A stretch of 58,469 nt of DNA from assembly GCA_001430745.1 (NCBI GenBank), contig KQ482063.1:1120811-1179279 (forward strand), written 5' to 3'. The translations under genes were made by a program, and so were the position numbers. The notes under the pieces were generated by a model that saw only the letters and a program-made list of their open reading frames with translations, ran no database searches and was not told where the DNA came from. Of the stretch, positions 43,364 through 54,627 are shown one piece after another. Positions within the stretch are counted from its first letter, which is position 1. Every line of letters starts with the position of its first letter. The DNA is from Auxenochlorella pyrenoidosa (lineage: Eukaryota; Chlorophyta; Trebouxiophyceae; Chlorellales; Chlorellaceae).

Positions 43364-46300
43364 ATGGCGGCCATGGCCGCTGCAGGCCACCGCAGCGTGC
43401 AGTTTGACGCACAGCCCACGGGAGCGTATGCTGTGCACCTGCGGCTCACGCCTGCGCTGCTGGAGGCGCTGCTGCGGGCGCAGGAGACCGGGCAGAGTGC
43501 CTCCATCCGATTTGGAGCTGGTCCGGAAGGCGGGGTAAGCCGCGAGGGACTTCAGCGCCGTAGCCCCGCCAGGCGGCGGCTCCAGTAGCCGCGCAGCGTC
43601 TCTCTTCTGTGCTTGATTGGGCGCCATCCAACCCCTCTCTCTTTTGCCACCTGCTGCAGGCCATCACCGTCGCCGATGCCCGCTTCCCGTTTCGCGCGCT
43701 GGAGGAGCACTCGAGCTGCGACCTGCTGCGCGTGCCGGCGTCCGGCGATGGCGCCCAGCTGCTCGGAGCTGTGCGTCAGAAGCTCGTGGTGCAGCGCAAT
43801 GTGGAGGAGGAGCGCAGCCGTGTGCGGGCACGGGGCGAGGAGGCGGAGCGGCGCGGCCACGAGCGCACCGCCAAGCTGCTGTCGAGCGCAAAGGCGCACC
43901 AGGCAAGCAAGCCGGGGCGCCCGCCCGCCGCGACGAGTGTGCAGCGCCGCGTGACACCGCCACCCAGCAGCGGCCGCGGCCCCACGCCCCCGCCCCAGCT
44001 CACAGCCAGCATGTTGGCAGCGCCCACAGGGCGGCCACCGGCGCACCCATCGGCGCCCACGCAGCCGCTGCCCGCCGCGGCTGCTGCGCCCGCGCCCGCC
44101 GCTGCCAAGCCTGTGCACAAGTCGGCATCCACCGGCAAGCTGGGCCTCACCTCCAAGGGTGGCGCCGGCAGCGCGCTGCCGCAGTCGGCGAGCCCGCGGG
44201 TGCTGCAGGCAGCCCGGGCTGGCGTGGGGCTTCGCCTCCTGCTCATTGCGATCCTGGCAGAGCGGCCGATGGCCCAGGGTGCAGTCAAAGCGGGTGAGGT
44301 GGGGAGCAGGGCAGGGACCGGGGGAAGACCTGTGCGTGTGCGTGAGTACGGTGCTTGGGCAGGGCTCCGCAAGCACTCTGGCCCGTTTGGCTCCACCGGG
44401 TGCTGCCTGCAGAGTTCGCGCATAAGGGACCTGCCGGTTGTTGCCACAGTGGTCTCGGTGTATGTCAGCTCCACACTCCGGGCTTTCGACCTGCCGCCAC
44501 TCACCGCATGAGCCGTCCGTGCTGTCCATCGGCCCTTCCAGACTCTGATGATCATCCTCGACTGAGTGGAACACGCGGCCTTCACCCGGCTCGTGCCTCC
44601 CTCTGCCCTGCCCTGCCTGCAGTCCTGAAGGATGCTGCTGCCCGCGTGAAGTCGCTCAAGGTTCCAAAGCCCGACGAGTTCACACGCACGCTCAAGGCCG
44701 TGGCTGGTGAGGGGCCGCGTCTGCAGGACACCATGGCCGGTGGCCCGGCAGGCCCGGTGCTTGGCAGCCAGAGTACTGGCGCTCCAGCTAATGGACAGCT
44801 TCAAACCTCGGTGCACCTGTGCTGCGCCTTTGAGGCGCGACGTCATGCACAGCATTGCCCACCCCGCCTGTGCGCCACTCCCTGCAGAGCACCGTGCGCC
44901 TGGCGTCTACGTTGTGTATCCCACGCTCCTGAAAGAGCTGGACGCGCTGCCTGCCGCCCCCGAGCCCGGCAAGGAGGGCGGACGCCGCAGCAGCACGCCA
45001 CCCGAGCAGCGCGGGCCCTCGCCCAAAGCCAAGAAGGCGGCGGGTGGCGCCGGCGCGGCGCGCAAGGCGACGGGTGGCAAGCGCACCCGGGCTGCCGACT
45101 GGACGGACGACGACAGTGACGCAGAGGGGCAGCCGCCAGCGGCGCAGCGCGCGCGCTCGCAGCCCCCCGCACCGGCGCCGCTTGTGCCCGCCAAGGCGGC
45201 ATCGGAGCCGGCGCTGCCGGTGGCTGCCGCCGCCAGCGGTGCCTCGCCGCCCAGCGTGGGCGGCGGCCCTGCCGGCGGGGGCGAGTCGGCGGCGCCGGCG
45301 GGGCCAGCCATGGTATGCCCGGGGGGCGCCCCCGGCCGCCACCTTGCATGGAAGCTCCCTGTGCTTCCGTGAGCAGCGCTGGTCAGGAGGCTGCAACTCG
45401 CTGCACATCGGTGGGCTGTCCGGGCGGGGCTGCGACATAACGTCAACACGGGGGGCAGCGGCAGCCGGCCTTGCCTTGTAGCTGTCAACGTAGCCCTCGC
45501 CAGCCATCTTGCCCGCCGGCCGGATGACCACCCGCGTGTTGGCAAGCGCCTCAATGCCCTCTGCAGGCAGGGCCGCGTGGTGGGACAGAGCCGGGTGATG
45601 GTGATGACACAGGGGGGGGCATGGCAGGCGCTGCCGCTGGGGCACGGCAGATGCTGGCAGCAAGCTGGGGCTGGTCCCTCGACCTCTTGTTTAACCTGCC
45701 CAGGCAAAGGAGCAAACAGAGTAAACAGCGGCGCCGGGAGCCAGCTGTCGGCTGCGCCAAATATTTGTCACCCACCGGTCACAGAGTTGACCGAGTAGTC
45801 CACCAGCTCGGCCTGCACCCGCACAAGCGAGTCGATGGCCTGCAGGGCAGGGCAGGGCAGGTGGGAGAGGCTCGGGTGAAAAGGGACTCGGGGCAGGGAT
45901 GGGGCAGGGCAGGGCAGGAGAAAGGGGCTCGCGGGGAGGCGCTGGGGAGGGCCCAAGAGCAGAGTGGGGACTACCGGGGCCCGGCTGGACCGGCTGCAGA
46001 GCAACGGGAAATCCGTTGGCAGCAGCCCTGCAATAGCTGCACACTGCAGCTGCCTGCCGCGGGAGCCCCGCAGCCCGGGCGATGGCTTGCAGGGAGAGCA
46101 GGAGTCGCGTGGCTGGTCTGTGCGCCTGGTCCACCAACAGCCAGCCTGCCACAGGGGGTGTGGACCCCTGCAGGCGCCGGCGCCGCCCCACCTTGTAGGC
46201 TGCGTCCACGGGGCCGGAGCCGATGCCGCTGCTGATGCGCGAGATGCCGTCGGGGCCGCGCATGCGCACCGTGGCGGTGGGCATGCCCATGCTGCCGCAG

Positions 46301-47543
46301 ACCACCTGCGTAGGGACGGGGTGCGGGAGTGGGGGTTGGGGTGGTGTGTGTGTGTGAGTGTGTGTGTGTGTGAGTCAAANNNNNNNNNNNNNNNNNNNNG
46401 CCTCGCACGACGCACCAGCAGCAGTCGCGGCTCGGAGCATGCCGACGAGTCGTGGATTGAGGAGCACGCCGACCGCCAGCCGGAACCCGCAGCCCCCATC
46501 AACAGCCGAGAGGTGCGCCGGCTGGGGTGCTCCCTGCCTGGGCCACACAACTCCACACGCGGCTGCCGGCCCCGGCGCTGGCCCAGTGGGAGCCTTGATG
46601 TCGCGCGCTGAGCTGCCGCGCTGCCGCTCCCCCTGTCGCGTGCGTACAGTTGCGACATGCGCGCGCCTGCCTGCCTGCCTGCCCGGTGTCGCAGGAGTAC
46701 CGCGCCCGCGAGGCCGCCTTTGCCGCCAAGTACGGCCTCTACTTTGAGCTGCACCAGCTGATCGAGGCGCACAAGAAGGACTTTGAGGCGCTGGACGCCG
46801 CCATCCGCGCCGCCGGCAGCGAGGCGGAGCGCGAGCGGTGAGCGGGCGCCCCTGCGCTGCGCTGGCAGGCCCTGGCACTGCGTTGCCTGCATGACTGCGC
46901 GCTGTCTGCGCGATGCAGTGTCTGGGATGCTGCTGCGACCTGCACCGACTGGACACACGTTTTGAGCAGGTGGACGTGCGGCTGCTGCAAGCCAGCGGTG
47001 CTTGCTTACCGGGTAGCGCCCACCGTGCGCTCACTGTGCGCCGCCGCCTGCTGCCTGTGCTGCCCTGCAGGCACCGCGCCGAATTGGACCGGCTGCACCG
47101 CAAGCGCGGCCAGCGGGCCAAGCGCTGGGACGCAGCCTACAGGTGGGGGAGGGAGGGGGAAGGTCAAAATGACAGCAGCGGCGGCCGGATCGATGGTTCT
47201 CAGGAAGCGTGCGCTTGCTTGCTGGTTCCTGGGGCCTGCGGGCGGGCGCTGCTGTCGGGGATTGTGCCTCTCTGGTCTGGCGCTGCCGTCAGGCTCTGAG
47301 TGGGGTTGCCTGGGCACAGTGTCTCAGCCAGCTGCACAACTGCATCTCAGGCCCCCTTTGCGCTCGCTCCGCCCCCGCAGGGTGCTCCACCAAGAGCTGT
47401 CTGCTGCCAAGGCGCGCATGGCTGAGTTTGTGCAGCGCCTGCAGCAGCAGCAGCAGCAGCAGCAGCAGTCCCAGGGATCGGGGCAGCGCCCCGGACGCAG
47501 CAGCACTCCACCCGAGGCGCTGCCCACGGTACGGGTGCAGTGA
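43364..47543 (+). CDS. ELL: ELL-type RNA polymerase II elongation factor with occludin-ELL domain
   Basis: Suppresses Pol II pausing; in animals ELL is part of the super/little elongation complexes. ATG 43364. The N-terminal ELL fold is VQFDAQPTGAYAVHLRLTPA, ASIRFGAG, RFPFRALEEHSSCDLLRV, then the helix VVQRNVEEERSRVRARGEEA. After a Pro/Ala linker comes a winged-helix-like region: LRLLLIAILAERPMAQGAVK, joined through two introns to VLKDAAARVKSLKVPKPDEF and RAPGVYVVYPTLLKELDALP. An acidic/basic linker (KRTRAADWTDDDSDAEGQ) ends at a GT donor at about 45312. After the gap, SEHADESWIEEHADRQPEPA leads into the occludin/ELL domain: REYRAREAAFAAKYGLYFEL, FEALDAAIRAAGSEAERERH, RAKRWDAAYRVLHQELSAAK. 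The tail contains nine Gln; stop 47541-47543. The intron 45312-46400 contains an antisense isopropylmalate synthase fragment and a gap. Confidence 0.8.
45475..46305 (-). pseudogene. 2-isopropylmalate synthase, C-terminal regulatory domain fragment (truncated at both ends)
   Basis: Three well-formed exons on the minus strand, 46305-46192 (114 nt), 45839-45776 (64 nt) and 45560-45475 (86 nt), join perfectly in phase. They read VVCGSMGMPTATVRMRGPDG, SSGIGSGPVDAAYK|AIDSLV, VQAELVDYSVNSVTEGIEAL and ANTRVVIRPAGKMAGEGYVD. This is the LeuA dimerisation/leucine-feedback domain of isopropylmalate synthase (leucine biosynthesis, plastid). Neither the catalytic TIM barrel nor the final FSGSG...ARAYV segment is in the window. 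The last exon ends at a possible GC donor (AAG|GCAAGG) and no downstream exon follows. There is no frameshift or stop, so it looks like an intact piece of a gene. It lies wholly within an intron of the ELL-like gene and next to a 20-N gap. It may be a truncated insertion or a misplaced contig piece. Confidence 0.8.
46342..46374. repeat. (TG)n microsatellite beside an assembly gap
   Basis: Mostly TG dinucleotides with two GAG interruptions, directly left of the 20-N gap at 46380. The low complexity probably caused the assembly break. Confidence 0.9.
46380..46399. other. assembly gap (20 N)
   Basis: Short N run between the isopropylmalate synthase fragment with its TG tract and the ELL exon beginning at about 46400. 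Its true size may be unknown. The joining of the two sides should not be taken as proven. Confidence 1.
47442..47468 (+). repeat. CAG repeat coding nine glutamines
   Basis: Perfect CAG triplets immediately after the occludin-type helix of the ELL-like protein (FVQRLQ...), giving a short polyGln before the Ser/Gly-rich tail. Confidence 0.95.
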
Positions 47544-48704
47544 GGCGTCACTGCCTGTAGTGTTTGACCTCTTGGCAACAGGGCAGCCGTCCACGCGTGC
47601 CCGCTGTCCTAGGTAGCACCTTGGCCGAGAGATGCTCCTCCGCCCCTGTTAGTTGTGTGTACCGTGCTAGTTTGCAGCGTTTTGCGTCCCTTTTTGCCAG
47701 CCCAAGAGAAGGGTTCTTGGCCCCCAGCCTCGTTTCCGCCTTCCAAACGCCCCAATGGAACACAGCCAAATCCTGTTTCAATATTTTTGGAGGTCATCCC
47801 TCCCTCAGCCCCCTCCTTTGTGTGCCACCACCACTGTACCGTGCGCGCTTGCACTCCCCCTCGCGCACTGCCCAGCACTGTTCCCTGCTACCCCTTCCTC
47901 TTTGCATCCCCTGCCCCAACTGCTGGCTGTGCTCCAAGCAGCAGCTGCCGCCGCACGCCCCCAGCCTTGCTTGCACTCTCCGCAGGGCTGTGCCACTTTG
48001 TTGCGGCTCCTCGTCTGCTTTGCCTGCCTAGCCCGCTCTGGGACCCCTGTACTCGCTTCGGCGCCGGCGCAGCATGGCCAGGTGCCTGCCTGCATGCTGG
48101 GCGGGAGCGTGCTCCACGCCGCATGCGCGCCTGCCGCTGCGCCGCACCGTGCCCCTTCAACTCCTTGACCTTGAAACCCATTGTTTTTGGGGGGCATGCT
48201 CAGGAGGGCTGCCCCGGGCCTCAGTGCCCACCTTGCCTTCTGATAGCCGGCGCAGCGGCCCCGCCGCCCCGCCAGGCTTCCTTGCTTGCGCTCCCCCCTT
48301 CTGCCTGCTCCGTACGCCTGCTCCTCTCATCCTCACCTGCTCCCATTGCGCACCTGTCCCGTGCCCTTTCAACGCTTGTATCGACCCCGCCCAAACAACT
48401 ACTGCCCTCTACCCATTTGCCCACCCAGCTTCTTTCTCTGCCAAATGCGCTGCCCTGCACCGGCCAAAGAGCCCCTGGCAGACCATCACTGTGCAAGATT
48501 GCTTTGCAGTCAAAGGAGTGCTAGCAGAGAGAGGCGAGCAGCAGGGGCGGTAGCAGAATGCAGACCGAGTTCAACTTTCACACGTGCACATCCGGCTGCA
48601 GCATGCCGCCATGGCGATTCGCTCTCAATCATGCAGCGTGTCCAGCTGCGCCACTTCCGCCTGCAAACATGCAAGCAAGCAGGGTGTCTCTGCCCTAGCC
48701 TGAA
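47544..48704. other. convergent intergenic, pyrimidine-rich
   Basis: Lies between the stops of the ELL-like gene (+) and the small organellar gene (-). The plus strand is rich in C and T (47800-48480), leaving long open frames that show no domain and no splice support. Probably two 3' UTRs. Nothing else seen. Confidence 0.5.
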
Positions 48705-49786
48705 CTAGGATATCAACAGCTGCGCTGGGCGCGGCTTGCTCTGCACAGCTCGTGGGCTGAGCATCCCTCCTCGGCGACCGACTCCCATCGCCCTGCCTGC
48801 TCTCACCTTGAGCTGCTCCATCTTCAGCCCCATGCTCCGCTGCAGCTTGCCTCGCTCCTCATTGCTGCAGCAAGTGCAGGTGCAGGGGGGTGAGCGTTTA
48901 CCTTGCTTCCCGCTGCCGTTCGCCCTCGCCTACAGACCCCGCCTGTGGTGGGCACACTGAGACTGCACCCTGCCGGCGCCGACTCGGCAGGCGGGTAGCC
49001 AATCAATCTGGTCGCCAGAAGCGCGGGATCGTCGGCACGGCAGGGGTGCACCGCAGGGCGCCGCCAGGCGCGTGTGTTGACCTGCCCGCTGCCCACCTGA
49101 GCCGCTGCAGCACTGCCTCGTAGCGATCCAGCACTGCCTGCACCGCCTGGCGCGCCTCAGCGCATGATTCGTTGAAGTACACTGTCTCTGCAGTACACGC
49201 GGGGGTACAGCGCAACATGGGCAGCTGCATGCGGCACAGCGGTGGGCGACGCAAACAGGCGGCGTCGCTCGGCAGCGTGCCTCAAAGCGGGCCGGCCATC
49301 TGCAGGTGCACCTGCGTCCTCCTTGGCATAATCAATCTCGTCTCGCGCCTCCACAAACAGCTCATTGATGCTTTCAATCTGCATATGGGGAAGAGCCAGC
49401 AGGCAAGCAGGCAGGATGGATACTCGGCATTGCAGTGGCAAAGAAGGAGCTGCTTGCTGCCAAACCAATGCTTGGCGCAGCACACAAGTGAACTATTGAC
49501 TTGGAAAGTTTGGTCACAGCTTTAGAGGTGCAGACGCGGGAGAAGCAACAAGCTTTAAGGCAAGGCGGCAGGCAACCAGGCAGAAGGCGGCAGCAGCAGC
49601 GCCGGCGGCAATCACCTCGTCCTTGTGCTCGTCTATTGTAGAGAAGCGCCTCTGCTGCTGGCATTGATGCGGTTGCTCCTGATGGTTTGGCCAGGGCCTC
49701 AGGCCGGCTGCTGCTGCTGCTTGCCGCCAGGGCCCTGAGCAGACCCGCAGGCCCAAGCGCTCTGCAAGACCGATCAGCGCGCTCAT
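48705..49786 (-). CDS. conserved small plant/algal protein, predicted mitochondrial or plastid
   Basis: Function unknown. ATG 49786 gives a basic leader, MSALIGLAERLGLRVCSGPW, ending around QQRRFSTIDEHKDE, which looks like a mitochondrial presequence. Exons joined in phase then read IESINELFVEARDEIDYAKE, ETVYFNESCAEARQAVQAVL, DRYEAVLQRLR and SNEERGKLQRSMGLKMEQLK. The ETVYFNE...AVxxVLxxYxxLLxxL...LQRSMGLKxEQLK pattern is one I associate with a short family of conserved plant organellar proteins; helical, about 150 residues. The last exon is uncertain: the reading used here (SKPRPAQLLIS) stops at 48705-48707. Transcription starts within about 130 bp of the divergent FAD oxidoreductase gene. Confidence 0.7.
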
Positions 49787-49920
49787 TGTGTCTGCGTGAA
49801 ATTACGACAGCTCGAAACGAACAGAGACTGTAATGAGTGAGAAGCCTTCTGATGAAGACCCCCAATGCGCCTGCCAGGGTTGTACATTCGTCTTTCTTGT
49901 CATCAAGCATTCGATCAAAA
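49787..49920. promoter_or_regulatory. very short divergent promoter region
   Basis: Only 134 bp separate the start of the organellar protein gene (-) from the ATG at 49921, and just 65 bp if the in-frame ATG at 49852 is used. Both products appear to go to organelles, so a common promoter is likely. Confidence 0.5.
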
Positions 49921-51158
49921 ATGCTTGCAACAGGTCTAGCCCCCTCAGCAGGGCGGCAGGCGGCCAGCCACTCGTGCTGGAGCACAGTTGGCCAGCCTTT
50001 CCGCCCTTCCTTCCTCTCACGCACAGCTCAGAAGATTGCCCGATGCGCAGCAAAGCGTGCGCAGCTCACAGCTGCCGCTGCAAGTGGCGGTGGGGGCGCA
50101 GCGCCGGCGCCGCCAGTGCCGGCCACTGCGCCAGAGCGCAGCCTGACAGAGAGGATGTTTGAGCAGATGGAGCGCAATGCGGCAGCCGGCAAGCAAGGTG
50201 GGGCTCGGGAGCAGAAGCATCGGCATGTGTGCAAGCCAGCCTCTGCCAGCCAGCTGGCTGATGAGCCTGCCTTCCTGCCCGCCTGGGTTCAGCTGCCGCA
50301 CGAGCCGCTGCCATGTTCCCCCCCATCAGCTTCTCTGACCCCTCTGCCGCCTCTCCCTCCTTGGCGACCGACGCCTCGCCCTGCAGCCCTGGGCGCTGGC
50401 GGCACCACCTCCCTGGAGGCACTGCGCCGCGCCGACGCCGCCTGGCGGTTGATGCGCACCCGCACTGAGTGGGGGCCCCGCCCCGAGTTTGTGCACACAG
50501 AGGCACAGCCGCTGGGCGCGCCTGCAGACGTGGACGTCGCTGTCTGCGGCGGGGTGCTGGGCATCTTCCTGGCCTGCGCGCTGCAGCTGCGAGGTGGGAA
50601 GGAGGGGCAAACATGGCGCAAAATGAACTACCACGGCGCGTCGCCTGCATGGCTGGGGCGCCAACTGTGCTCACCTGGTGGCAGCGCAGTCAGACGCTGT
50701 CATGGCCATGCCCCGCTTGGCAGTCCCCAGCTGCTGCTTTGCTGATGTCGCCCCTTTTCCCAGTGCCCCGGCCTGCCTGCCTGCAGGCCTGCGGGTGGCT
50801 GTGCTGGAGCGGGGGCCGCTGCTGGGGCGCGCGCAGGAGTGGAACATCAGCAGGAAGGAGCTGCAAGAGCTGGTGGGTGCCGGCGCCGGGCGCTGCGCTG
50901 CTGCGAGCGCAGTGCGCTAGAGACGTGGGACAGGCTGCATGCCGATGGTGCGCCCATGGTGCCGCACGAGCTACGGCGGTGTTTGGCTGCCACCCGCGCG
51001 GCGCTCGCGTGCTGCCACTGCTGCTGCAGCTGGGCTGCAGGCAACACTTCTCGGCTGCTTGCGTGCCCTGCCTGCAGGTTGAGATGGGGCTGCTGACAGA
51101 GCAAGAGGCGGAGGAGTGCATCACCTCTGAGTTCAACCCAGGCGAGGCAGGGGTGGCG

Positions 51159-51193
<35 letters not shown>

Positions 51194-54100
51194 AACAAGA
51201 AGGCTGAGGCAGCGGAGGCTGGGGTAAAGGGTAGCTGGCAGCGCAAATTGGAGAGGCAGACGCCTTCTTGCCCCTACACCCTTCTCTGGCAAACCCAGCC
51301 TGCCAGCTTTCTGATGAAGCAATTAGTTGCATGCGATGCTGTCTTTGGTATGCGTGCCCTGCAGTGCGCATCGCTTTTCACGGCGACAACCCCGGCCAGG
51401 GCGCCGAGGTGAGAGCCGTGCTGCGCCCGGCTCGCCCCCTGCAGCACCCGCCGCCTCAAAGCCAGCGCCCCGCCTGCTTCAAACCCACGTGCTATCAACT
51501 GTGCATGCACCGCGTGCCGCTGCATCAGATGGCAGCAGCTTTCTGCCCCGTGCTGTCGCCGCCTGCAGGTGTGGACGCGGGACGTGCTGAACCTGGGGGC
51601 CAGCCCGGCGCGCCTGGTGGCGGCGGTGCGCGCGCGCTTTGAGGCCGCCGGAGGGCGGGTGCTGGAGCGGACGGCGCTGCAGGGGCTGCGCGTGCACCCG
51701 GATGGCGTGCGCCTGCAGCTGGGCGGCGGCGGCGGCGGCACTGGCGGCAGCAATGGCGCGGCATCCCAGCAGCGGCAGCAGGAAGAGGGCTCGCTCACGG
51801 CGCGCCTGGTGCTGGACTGCATGGGGCACGCCAGCCCGGTGGTGCAGCAGGTGCGGTGGGGCAGGAAGCCAGACGGCGTGTGCCTTGTGGTGGGTGCCTG
51901 CTGCCGCGGGTTTGACCCCGACACCAACACCACCGGCGACGTCATCCTCACCAACTGCCACAGCCAGCCGGCAGCCAGCAGCAGCAGCAGCGGCAGCAAT
52001 GGCAGCAGCAGCAACGGCAACGGCAGCAGCAGCAGCAACGGCAGGAATGGCAGCAGCAGCAGCGAGGGCGTGTTCAACACGCAGGTGAGGGCCCTGGGGA
52101 GCGTAGTCCTTGCGACGGCTGACGGTGGGAGCCTCACTGCATGCCGTGTGCTTGCATTCGTTGCCCCAATCTGTGTGTGTCTGTACTACGCCATGAGCTT
52201 TGTGCATTCCTTGCCCGGGCTCCTGCTCGTTGCGTGCTGCAGTTCTTCTGGGAGGCCTTCCCTGCTAGCACCGGCCCCTCGGACCGCACCACATACCTCT
52301 TCACCTACCTGGATGCCCAGGCAAGCATGGGGAAGACCTGGGGAAGCGCGTGCCGAGCGCATGCCGCCACCCTCATGCCTGCCTCGCACTTAGGCAGCCA
52401 GACCTCTGCCCCTCAGAGTGCGCTGAGTGCGCCACCCTCATAGCCCCTGCCAATCACTGGCCCGGATACTGCCCGGGTGTTGCCGACCTGGCGTCGTCAC
52501 TCTGCCTGCTGCCACCGGCCCTGCAGCCAGAGCGACCCTCCCTGGAGGCGCTGCTTGAGGAGTACTGGCGGCTGATGCCGCAGTACCAGGGGGTGAAGCT
52601 GGACGACCTGCAGGTAAGGGTTGGGTACCACATCCCGCTGCTGGTGTGACAGACGCAGGGGTGTATGTAGCAAATGCTGCCGCAGGGTAGAGATAACCAA
52701 GGGAGCAGCAGGAGGAGCAGCGGCGGCAGCGGGACATGGCTTGAGCAGCAGCAGCCGCCCGGCACGGCTTATCGGCAGGCAAGGTCGTTCGCCGCTTGTC
52801 TTGTAGCACCCCCAATGCGCTGCCGCTTTTGCTGCTGCTCCCCCCACCCCACCCCCTGGCCAGGCGCTGCGCATCCTGTTTGGGTGCTTCCCCACCTACC
52901 GAGACTCGCCTCTGCGCCCCGCCTTTGACCGCGTGCTGCAAGTGGGCGACGCCAGGTGCGGCGGGGCAGGGGCAGGAGGATTGCATGGTGCGGCGGGGCA
53001 GGGGCAGGGGAAGTCGAAGGCCGCGTCTGGTTCTGTGGCGTCTGTCAAGGTGCATGGAGACGAGAATTGCGGGGAGGAAGCTGCATGTGCTCTAGGCTCA
53101 GTGCCCGGCTGCTGAGCGGTTCCAATCCGACACGCCAACCAGCTCCCTTCGCCGAATCGCCCCGCCGCCCGCGCTGCAGCGGCATCCAGTCGCCGCTCAG
53201 CTTTGGCGGCTTTGGCGCGCTCACGCGCCACCTGCGGCGGCTGACGGGGGCCATTGGCGAGGCCCTGGAGGTGGACGCCCTGGACAGGGGCAGCCTGGGC
53301 TGGATCAACGCCTACAACCCGGGTGGGTGGGCCGGTTTTAGCCACAATTGCAGCGAAAGCTGGGGCATGGAGCAGACAGCCGCGCAGGGTGGCTTGAGCC
53401 GCATGCTGCGCAGTTCAGGGGCGCAGTGTAGGTTCAGGGGGCATCTTGTGGCGCAGGGGAAGTGCGTAAGCAGTTCAGCATTAAGGGCTTCGTTTGACAC
53501 AGCAGAGGGGTAGAGGCAGCCTGCGCCCACCCCCCTGTCTGTGACTCTGCAAAGCCTCAACGGCCACCGCTCAGGGTGCACTGTCCTCGGCGCCCCTGCC
53601 CGCACCTGCAGGGCTGAGCGGCGCGTGGATGCTGCAGCGGGCCATGTCGGTGGATGCGGCGGCCGGCCCGGGCTACGACCGAACATTCATCAACCGCCTG
53701 CTGGCCGAAAACTTCCAGGTGGGGCTGGCTGGCTCGAGTCCTGGGGGCTGGCAGGGTGGGGAATTTAGGCCAGTGGCCGGAGCGGTTGGAAGCAGCGGTC
53801 ACCAGGATTGGCAGGACCAGTTCTATAAGAGCCCCCTTTGATGCAGACACTGGCTTCACACCTTTCCTGTTCCCCTACCCCTGCCCCCCAGGCCATGGAG
53901 AAGCTGGGGGAGCCGGTGCTCAAGCCCTTCCTGCAGGACGTGATCCAGCTGGGCCCGCTGGTCAGGTCGCTCGCCAAGCAGGCAAGGGCGGCAAGCCAGC
54001 GGGTGTGGCGCGCACGTTGCTGGTCAACCTTCTGGGCAGCGGGCAGCAGGGCTGCAGCGGGTTTGCCTGCAGGCTAGTTTCAAGGAAGAGCGGGTGGCGG

Positions 54101-54627
54101 GGCTTTCCAGGCGGCGCCCGTGTGCACGGGGCTGCTGCACCAGCACGCCAACCCGTCGTCGCCATGCCCTCGCCCCTGCCCTGCCGCAGATGGCGACCAA
54201 CCCGGGCATGGTGCCGCAGATCCTGGGCCGCGTGGGCCTGCCCGCCATGCTGGACTGGCTGCGCCACCTGGCGGGCCTCACCCTCTTCACCTTCCTGCAC
54301 TGGGACGTCCAGGTGGGGGCTCGCGCTGCTGCTGTGCCTGCTGCGCCTGCTGGGATCACGCCCAGGGGTGGGCCCTGGCCGGACACCCCAGCTGTGCGCT
54401 GCGTCTGCCTGTGTCAGCCCTCAAGGAGCGCCTGACACAGCTGCCGCGGGGCCCCGGCCTGACCTGGCTGCGCGCCCCTCCCTAGGACCCTCCCCCTTGG
54501 GCCCCCCCCATCCTGGCTGCAGAAGTACAAGCCGCTGATCGAGCGCCTGCCGCCGCGCCCGCGCTTCCTCATGCGCCGCGCCATGGAGCAGTGGGAGTAC
54601 GGAGCAGGCAAGGACTACCAGCTGTGA
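49921..54627 (+). CDS. plastid FAD-dependent oxidoreductase, lycopene-cyclase-like
   Basis: Flavoprotein of a conserved plant/algal family distantly related to lycopene cyclases; exact substrate unknown. ATG 49921 (MLATGLAPSAGRQAASHSC) gives a Ser/Ala/Arg-rich plastid leader; an in-frame ATG at 49852 would lengthen it. The dinucleotide-binding strand-turn-helix is VDVAVCGGVLGIFLACALQL, then GLRVAVLERGPLLGRAQEWN with the acidic residue ending beta-2. Next come ISRKELQEL, VEMGLLTEQEAEECITSEFN, IAFHGDNPGQGAE, VWTRDVLNLGASPARLVAAV, then LVLDCMGHASPVVQQ and the C-terminal helical part (LSFGGFGALTRHLRRL, SGAWMLQRAMSV, FLHWDVQ). The end is RFLMRRAMEQWEYGAGKDYQL; stop 54625-54627. A Ser/Gly/Asn tract (about 25 residues, 51975-52065) is a low-complexity insertion. 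Thirteen or more exons; the intron after 51141 seems to use a GC donor. Confidence 0.85.
51160..51192. repeat. (GT)n microsatellite in an intron
   Basis: About 16 GT units in the intron after the exon ending ITSEFNP of the FAD oxidoreductase gene. Confidence 0.95.

Noticed and set aside
49837..49839. Start of the FAD oxidoreductase at 49837
   Set aside because: The codon there is GTG. A nuclear gene should start at ATG, so 49852 or, better for a plastid leader, 49921 is preferred.
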